A stretch of 10,308 nt of DNA, taken from positions 1-10,308 of the forward strand of contig JAKBAG010000095.1 in NCBI GenBank assembly GCA_021809235.1, given 5' to 3'. Source of the stretch: Acidobacteriota bacterium (lineage in GTDB: Bacteria > Acidobacteriota > Terriglobia > Terriglobales > Acidobacteriaceae). Below are positions 5,554 through 10,308 of the stretch, piece after piece. Under the pieces are notes generated by a model. The model worked only from the letters and a program-made list of their open reading frames with translations, did not search any database and was not told where the DNA came from. How positions within the stretch are numbered: the stretch's first letter is position 1; the number at the start of each line of letters is the position of its first letter. A program made the position numbers and the translations under genes.

Positions 5554-5575
5554 GAACGCGATAGCTCCTACCCTG

Positions 5576-5604
5576 AAGCTAAGCTCCGTCGGGATGAGAG
5601 TCAA
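5576..5604 (-). promoter_or_regulatory. Candidate promoter of the glmU-like gene
   Basis: On the minus strand TTGACT (5599-5604) is 17 bases from TAGCTT (5576-5581). The -35 is good and the -10 weak. The start would be near 5569, about 16 bases before the ATG, which would leave the ribosome-binding site close to the mRNA end. Confidence 0.35.
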
Positions 5605-5657
5605 ACCATGCAGGCGGCGTAGGTGGATGGACTGGTTGTGAGACAGAGGGAGTCCGT

Positions 5658-5687
5658 TTGACCTTGCCGCTGAGAGCGCCGTATTCT
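5658..5687 (+). promoter_or_regulatory. Candidate promoter of the fad operon
   Basis: TTGACC (5658-5663) is 18 bases from TATTCT (5682-5687), five and four matches to consensus. The start near 5694 gives a leader of about 59 bases to the ATG at 5753. No clear operator palindrome is seen. Confidence 0.45.
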
Positions 5688-5752
5688 CCATGGGTTCGGG
5701 CATTTGGCGTCCGTGCAGCTTGCCGGCCCGGTGCCAGACGGGAGTGAAGTCC

Positions 5753-8218
5753 ATGGAAAGCGCATCTGCATCCACCGTTTCACCTGACCAGCCCAGCCAG
5801 AAGCCCAGCCTGATCCGGCGCGTAGCTGTGCTGGGAGCCGGCACGATGGGAGCGCGGATTGCCGCGCATGTGGCCAACGCCGGACTGCCGTGCCTGCTGC
5901 TGGATATGGCGGGAAGCGAGCCGGGAACCACGGCGCGGGAACGAAGCAAGCTGGCGTATGCTGCCGTGGAGAACCTGCTGAAATCACGTCCTGCAGCGTG
6001 CTTTACGGCGTCGGTTGCGGCACTGATTACGCCGGGAAATTTTGATGACGATCTGGCCCGGCTGCGGGAGTGCGACTGGGTGATAGAGGCGGTGACGGAG
6101 GATCTGGCGATCAAGGCCGCACTGCTGCAGCGCGTGCAGCCGCAACTGGGGCCAGAGGCTCTGCTGACGACAAACACCTCCGGGCTGCCGGTGCATCGCA
6201 TTGCCGAAGCTGCGGGGATGCCGGAGCCGCTGCGCCGGCGCTGGTTTGGCACGCACTTCTTCAATCCTCCGCGGTATATGAAGCTGCTGGAGATGATTCC
6301 GACGGCAGAGACGGACAGGGAGCGAATGCGCGGGTTCGCTGCATTTGCGGATCGCATCCTGGGCAAGCAGGTGGTGGTGGCCCACGACACGCCGAACTTC
6401 ATTGCCAATCGGATTGGCGTGGCGAACATGTTCTGCGCCTCGCGGCTGGTGCTGGAGCAGGGACTGACCGTGGAGGAAGTGGACGCGTTGACGGGCACGG
6501 TGCTGGGGTGGCCGCGAACGGGAACTTTCCGGCTGGCCGACATGGTGGGGATCGATGTGCTGGCGCATGTGGCGGCGAACTTCCGCGAGGCCACACAGGG
6601 GCAGGCGGCGCTGGATCTGGTGGCCCAGCTGGCCGAGCGGCGGTGGCTGGGCGACAAGACAAAGCAGGGGTTTTATAAGAAGAATCGGTTGGCGGATGGG
6701 CAGGAGGAACGACTCGCGCTGGACCTGAAGACGCTGGAGTATCGCCCGGTGCAGAAGGCGCGCATTCCGGCGCTGGAGATGGCGAAAAATATTCCGGTGC
6801 TAGGGGAGCGGCTGCGTGCACTGCTGGCCGCCGATCCGACGAAGGACAAGGCGGCGGCGTTCCTGTGGCCGCTGCTGGCGCATGTGTGGAATTATTCGGC
6901 GGATCGAATTGGCGAGGTGGCCGACAGCGGCGAGGCGATTGATCGGGCCATCTGCGCGGGCTTCAACTGGCAGCTGGGTCCGTTTGCGATGTGGGATGCG
7001 GTGGGCGTGGCGGAGTCAGTGGCGCGGATGCATGCTTTGGGGCTGGAGGTGAGCCCGCGCGTGGAGGCGATGTTGGCTGCCGGGGTGCGCAGCTGGTACT
7101 CGGAGTCGGGATTTTATGAGCCGGAGAGCGGGCAGTATATGCCCAGGCAGAGCGAGCCAGGGCATGCGATGGTGGCCAGCTTCCGCGCACAGCCGTCGCG
7201 GGTGGTGCGCAGTAATCCGGGAGCCTCTCTGATTGACCTGGGCGATGGCGTGGGATGCCTGGAGCTGCACTCGCAGAAATCAGCGATTGGCGGAGACGTG
7301 GTGGCGATGCTGACCGCGTCGCTGGCTGCCGGCAGCGATGCTGTGCTCAACTTTTCCTCGTTTGTGATCACGAGCGACCAGGAAAACTTCTCTGTGGGCG
7401 CAAACCTGATGCAACTGCTGCTGGCGGCGCAGGAAGGGGAGTGGGACGAGGTACATCAGGCCATTCGCGCCTTCCAGTCGATGACGGCAGCGATCAAGTT
7501 TTGTCCGCGGCCGGTGGTGGTAGCTCCGTATGCGCTTTGCCTGGGCGGTGGAGCGGAGATGGCACTGCATGCGGCACATCGACAGATGCATGCGGAGACA
7601 TACATGGGGCTGGTGGAAGTAGGCGTTGGGCTGATTCCAGGCGGCGGCGGTACCAAGGAGATGACTCTCCGCGCACTGGATGCAGCCGCATCCTTTGCCC
7701 CGCCGGAGCCGCGCGATCCTGCCTCGAAGTTTGCCCAGTCGGCGGAATATGCCGCGGCTCTGAAGCGCTCGCTGGAGACGATTGCGATGGCGAAGGTTTC
7801 AACCTCAGCGGCCGAGGCACGGGAGATGGGATTGGCCAGAGCGCGGGATGGGATCACGATGCATCGCGAACGGCTGCTGCTGGACGCCAAGGCACAGGCC
7901 CTGCTGCTGGCGGAGATGGGCTACACGGCCCAGCAACCGCGAGCATCGATTCCAGCAGCCGGAGCACCTGTGCTGGCGATGCTGGAGACGGGGATTTTTA
8001 TGATGGGTGAGGCAGGATATGCCAGCGAACACGACCAGAAAGTGGCACGCAAGGTGGCAGGCGTGCTGTGCGGCGGCAGGGTCTCTCCCGGAACACCGAT
8101 CAGCGAACAGACGCTGCTGGAACTTGAACGCGAGGCGTTTCTGAGCCTGTGTGGCGAGCGCAAGACACTGGAGCGGATTGCACACACGCTGAAAACCGGC
8201 AAGCCGCTGCGAAATTAG
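5753..8218 (+). CDS. fadN: 3-hydroxyacyl-CoA dehydrogenase / enoyl-CoA hydratase, FadN type
   Basis: The protein has 821 residues and catalyses the hydration and NAD-dependent oxidation steps of fatty-acid beta-oxidation. Domain order is dehydrogenase first and crotonase last, as in Bacillus FadN (YusL) and opposite to E. coli FadB. The NAD-binding motif GAGTMG is at residues 28-33. The catalytic pair is His168 (THFFNPP) and Glu180 (LLEMIP), followed by two 3HCDH C-terminal repeats. The crotonase part (about 490-700) has the first oxyanion-loop segment FSVGANL, and both catalytic glutamates are found: Glu602 in LGGGAEM and Glu622 in VEVGVGLIPGGGGT. The ATG at 5753 is favoured over one at 5690 because GGGAG lies 8 bases upstream and the intervening 21 residues are not domain-like. 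Two genes follow closely: a secreted protein after 13 bases, then the thiolase. The family call is very secure. Confidence 0.93.
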   Translation: MESASASTVSPDQPSQKPSLIRRVAVLGAGTMGARIAAHVANAGLPCLLLDMAGSEPGTTARERSKLAYAAVENLLKSRPAACFTASVAALITPGNFDDDLARLRECDWVIEAVTEDLAIKAALLQRVQPQLGPEALLTTNTSGLPVHRIAEAAGMPEPLRRRWFGTHFFNPPRYMKLLEMIPTAETDRERMRGFAAFADRILGKQVVVAHDTPNFIANRIGVANMFCASRLVLEQGLTVEEVDALTGTVLGWPRTGTFRLADMVGIDVLAHVAANFREATQGQAALDLVAQLAERRWLGDKTKQGFYKKNRLADGQEERLALDLKTLEYRPVQKARIPALEMAKNIPVLGERLRALLAADPTKDKAAAFLWPLLAHVWNYSADRIGEVADSGEAIDRAICAGFNWQLGPFAMWDAVGVAESVARMHALGLEVSPRVEAMLAAGVRSWYSESGFYEPESGQYMPRQSEPGHAMVASFRAQPSRVVRSNPGASLIDLGDGVGCLELHSQKSAIGGDVVAMLTASLAAGSDAVLNFSSFVITSDQENFSVGANLMQLLLAAQEGEWDEVHQAIRAFQSMTAAIKFCPRPVVVAPYALCLGGGAEMALHAAHRQMHAETYMGLVEVGVGLIPGGGGTKEMTLRALDAAASFAPPEPRDPASKFAQSAEYAAALKRSLETIAMAKVSTSAAEAREMGLARARDGITMHRERLLLDAKAQALLLAEMGYTAQQPRASIPAAGAPVLAMLETGIFMMGEAGYASEHDQKVARKVAGVLCGGRVSPGTPISEQTLLELEREAFLSLCGERKTLERIAHTLKTGKPLRN

Positions 8219-8231
8219 GAACGGCAGAGAG

Positions 8232-8858
8232 ATGAAGCGCAGGCATTCCATCCTGATCCGGATTACCGCTGTCGTGGTTGCCGCAACTGTTGTTGCAGCG
8301 GGCAGTGGACAGGCCCATGCCCAGTCGGCCAGCGAATCGGTGGCCAGCGGGACCCTGCGCGTGGATGGCGTAATGCGTCGCTACCAGTTTCGCCGCCTGC
8401 CTGTCTCCTCATTTCCTGAGATTCCTTCGCGGATAGCCGCCGTGCTGACCGAGCGCGGCTGCATGATTCCGCAAACCTGGCAGGCGCATCGGCCAGAGAA
8501 CGTAATCCACGGCAGCTTTGAGCATGCGGGCACGGAGGACTGGGCGATGCTGTGCTCGGTCCAGGGCACCACTTCCCTGCTGGTCTTCCTTGCCGATGCT
8601 CCGGTTGCGTCTCCGACAGAGTTGGCACAGTGGCAGGAGACGGCGCGGCTGCAAGCGCATGATCCCAGCGGCGTGCTGGGCTTCAACTGGGGGATTGATG
8701 CGGCCACACCCCGTCAGTTTCACGATGCATTTGCATCGCAGTCCTCGCCGCCGGCCACACCGGATCACGATGCGGTGGCCGACAGCGTCATCGATACGCG
8801 TACGACCTATCACCTGTGGATGCAGGGACAGTGGCAGATATTTGAAGCGGACCAATAG
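8232..8858 (+). CDS. Secreted protein of unknown function in the fad operon
   Basis: The protein has 208 residues. Residues 1-30 form a Sec signal peptide (KRRH start, a hydrophobic Ile/Val/Ala core, AHA cleavage motif), so the mature protein should be outside the cytoplasm. No membrane segment or lipobox is seen after it. A segment at about 64-120 looks conserved in style (RGCMIPQTW, VIHGSFEHAG, DWAMLCSVQG, LLVFL) and has two cysteines (77 and 108) that could form a disulphide. I do not recognise a family. It begins 13 bases after fadN and ends 20 bases before the thiolase, so it is co-transcribed with two cytoplasmic enzymes, which is unexpected. Its base composition resembles its neighbours. 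A purine-rich GCAGAGAG precedes the ATG. Confidence 0.85.
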   Translation: MKRRHSILIRITAVVVAATVVAAGSGQAHAQSASESVASGTLRVDGVMRRYQFRRLPVSSFPEIPSRIAAVLTERGCMIPQTWQAHRPENVIHGSFEHAGTEDWAMLCSVQGTTSLLVFLADAPVASPTELAQWQETARLQAHDPSGVLGFNWGIDAATPRQFHDAFASQSSPPATPDHDAVADSVIDTRTTYHLWMQGQWQIFEADQ

Positions 8859-8878
8859 CGTCACCGAGAGGTAGCAGC

Positions 8879-10063
8879 ATGGAAGAAGCAGTCATCGTCA
8901 GCGCAGTGCGAACGGCGGTTGGCCGCTCCGGCAAAGGAATGTTTTCCAACACGCGACCGGAAGATCTGGCCGCAGCAGCCGTGCATGGAGCGCTGGAGCG
9001 GGTTCCTGCGCTGGAGCCGACCATGCTGGAGGATGTGATCTTCGGCTGCGCCCTGCCGGAAGGCGAACAGGGCTGGAATATTGCACGCTACATCGTGCTC
9101 CGATCCCAGCTTCCAGTGGAGATTCCTGCCGTGACGGTGAACCGGCTCTGCGCTTCGGGCCTGGAAGCGATTGCACAGGCGGCCATGCGAGTGCAGACCG
9201 GTGCGGCGCAGGCGGTCCTCGCCGGTGGCGTGGAGTCGATGAGCCTGATCCCGATGAGCGGCAACAAGCCAAGCCCCAATCCCTGGCTGGCGGAGCACTA
9301 CCCGGCCTCGCTGCTGACCATGGGCCTGACGGCCGAGCGCGTGGCTACCCGATACAACGTGAGCCGCGAAGATCAGGATGCCTTCGCGCTGGAGAGCCAT
9401 CGACGGGCGCTGGCCGCGCAGGCGGAGAATCGCTTTGCTGATGAGATCATTCCGGTCACCGTTGTCCGCAATACTCTCTCCGGCAAGGCGGGCCAGACGA
9501 TAAGCCAGCAGACTACGCTTACCGTAGACGAAGGTCCGCGCGCAGACACCTCGCTGGATGCGCTGGCAAAGCTGAAACCCGCCTTCAAGGCGAACGGCAG
9601 CGTGACGGCGGGCAACAGCTCGCAGACCTCGGATGGGGCCGCAGCCACCATCGTAATGCGTGCTGCGCGTGCGAAGGAGCTTGGACTGAAGCCGCTGGCA
9701 CGCTTTGTTGGCTATGCCACGGCAGGCTGCCTGCCGGAAGAGATGGGCGCAGGGCCCATCTATGCCATTCCGAAGGTGCTGCGGCAGTGCAGCATGCAAC
9801 TGGAGCAGATCGACCGCGTGGAACTGAATGAGGCGTTTGCCGCGCAGTCGCTGGCGGTGATCCGCGAACTGGGGCTCGATCCGGTCCGGGTGAATGTGAA
9901 TGGCGGAGCGATTGCGCTGGGTCATCCGCTGGGCTGCACCGGATCCAAGCTGACGGCCACACTGCTGAATGAACTGCGCCGCAGTGGCTCGCGCTACGGC
10001 ATGGTAACGATGTGCGTTGGCGGCGGCATGGGCGCAGCAGCTATCTTTGAAAATCTTGCTTAG
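8879..10063 (+). CDS. fadA: Acetyl-CoA acyltransferase (thiolase), FadA type
   Basis: The protein has 394 residues, the usual length for thiolases. It cleaves 3-ketoacyl-CoA with CoA in the last beta-oxidation step. The nucleophile Cys91 is in VNRLCASGLEAI, the NEAFAAQ motif follows in the C-terminal half, His349 is in ALGHPLGCTG and the second catalytic Cys379 is in TMCVGGGMG. AGAGG lies 7 bases before the ATG. With FadN upstream it forms the usual fadN-fadA pair; an acetoacetyl-CoA-forming biosynthetic thiolase is the alternative, made less likely by this operon. The last 23 bases overlap, tail to tail, the end of the pectinesterase gene on the other strand. No terminator is visible between them. 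Confidence 0.94.
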   Translation: MEEAVIVSAVRTAVGRSGKGMFSNTRPEDLAAAAVHGALERVPALEPTMLEDVIFGCALPEGEQGWNIARYIVLRSQLPVEIPAVTVNRLCASGLEAIAQAAMRVQTGAAQAVLAGGVESMSLIPMSGNKPSPNPWLAEHYPASLLTMGLTAERVATRYNVSREDQDAFALESHRRALAAQAENRFADEIIPVTVVRNTLSGKAGQTISQQTTLTVDEGPRADTSLDALAKLKPAFKANGSVTAGNSSQTSDGAAATIVMRAARAKELGLKPLARFVGYATAGCLPEEMGAGPIYAIPKVLRQCSMQLEQIDRVELNEAFAAQSLAVIRELGLDPVRVNVNGGAIALGHPLGCTGSKLTATLLNELRRSGSRYGMVTMCVGGGMGAAAIFENLA

Positions 10064-10308
10064 TGGCAGAGGTTGCAAGCCCCTTGCGCGCGGCCAGTTC
10101 AGCAAGCGGATTCCAACCGTCCCAGCCAGCCAGATAGCGCATCGGCTCGTACTGCGCAGCCTCTGCGGCGGTCAACTGGTGGGCATGTGGATCCCGCTTG
10201 TCTGCGGAAGCTCCCGGACCGGTGGAATCATATTCGGCAAAGTAGGCCGTATCGAGCGAGTGCGTCCTGCCCGGTGACCACTCATGCCAACCGGCAGGAT
10301 CTATCTGC
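10041..10308 (-). CDS. Pectinesterase (CE8), 3' part only
   Basis: Only the last 89 complete codons are inside the window. The reading begins with DPAGWHEWSPGR, continues DTAYFAEYDSTGPGASADKR and ends with YLAGWDGWNPL and a short polar tail before TAG (10043-10041). The GW-x-W, Y-x-EY-x-S-x-GPGA and LTxxEAxxY patterns are those of the C-terminal end of family 8 pectin methylesterases, exported enzymes that remove methyl groups from pectin. The catalytic aspartates and the export signal lie beyond the right edge and cannot be checked. The stop codon is inside the thiolase gene on the opposite strand, so the genes converge with a 23-base overlap. Confidence 0.8.
   Translation of the reverse strand, partial: QIDPAGWHEWSPGRTHSLDTAYFAEYDSTGPGASADKRDPHAHQLTAAEAAQYEPMRYLAGWDGWNPLAELAARKGLATSATKQDFQR

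Noticed and set aside
4816..5622. A 268-codon Gly/Asp-rich open frame on the plus strand opposite the glmU-like gene
   Set aside because: Its repeated Gly-Ala-Asp pattern is the reverse reading of the hexapeptide repeats of the real gene.
5690..5752. Earlier ATG (5690) as start of fadN
   Set aside because: It lacks a good ribosome-binding site and would lie at or before the predicted transcription start. GGGAG before 5753 is better.
5554..6657. Upstream extension of the glmU-like frame to 620 codons
   Set aside because: The extra part runs antisense through fadN and has no nucleotidyltransferase motif. The ATG at 5553 has a ribosome-binding site.
8861..10105. A 414-codon open frame on the minus strand opposite the thiolase
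   Set aside because: It mirrors the full thiolase gene, shows no family features, and is explained by GC-rich codon use on the other strand.

Overview
The window looks like chromosomal DNA of a GC-rich bacterium, most likely an acidobacterium of the Terriglobus/Granulicella/Acidobacterium type. The pointers are a FadN-type multifunctional beta-oxidation protein, a CYCXC-family secreted protein, a pectinesterase, and the general codon and protein style. This assignment is by impression of the proteins, because no 16S gene or other marker is present. Most of the window reads as ordinary coding DNA. The exception is a markedly AT-rich gene-free stretch at about 2702-3187.

Region by region: (1) 1-1461 is an arsenic locus. 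arsR runs rightward. arsM (arsenite S-adenosylmethionine methyltransferase) and the start of a low-molecular-weight-phosphatase-type arsenate reductase run leftward from a compact divergent promoter region. The arsR promoter places the predicted transcription start on or next to its GTG, so arsR is probably leaderless. (2) 1669-2017 is the tmRNA gene (ssrA) on the minus strand, with a readable proteolysis tag. (3) 2115-2567 is a secreted CYCXC-family protein on the minus strand. (4) 2568-3187 has no convincing gene. It holds a strong minus-strand intrinsic terminator, an AT-rich tract and two diverged copies of a short element that differ mostly at every third base. (5) 3188-4609 is a minus-strand pair, an HD-GYP response regulator followed by a pterin-4a-carbinolamine dehydratase. 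(6) 4795-5553 (minus) is a stand-alone GlmU acetyltransferase half without the uridylyltransferase half. (7) 5753-10063 (plus) is a fatty-acid beta-oxidation operon: FadN-like 3-hydroxyacyl-CoA dehydrogenase/enoyl-CoA hydratase, a small secreted protein of unknown function, and a FadA-like thiolase. (8) The right edge carries the 3' end of a convergent pectinesterase gene whose stop codon lies inside the thiolase gene.

How the genes work together: ArsR would sense As(III) and release the divergent promoters. ArsC would reduce arsenate and ArsM would methylate arsenite. FadN and FadA together supply hydration, dehydrogenation and thiolysis of the beta-oxidation cycle; the acyl-CoA dehydrogenase step is not in the window. 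The split GlmU half would make N-acetylglucosamine-1-phosphate for the cell wall and needs a uridylyltransferase encoded elsewhere. I found no mobile element, CRISPR array or phage gene, and nothing that I would call a new multi-gene system. The least explained parts are the AT-rich tract with its codon-patterned repeat, the secreted protein inside the fad operon, and the stand-alone GlmU half.
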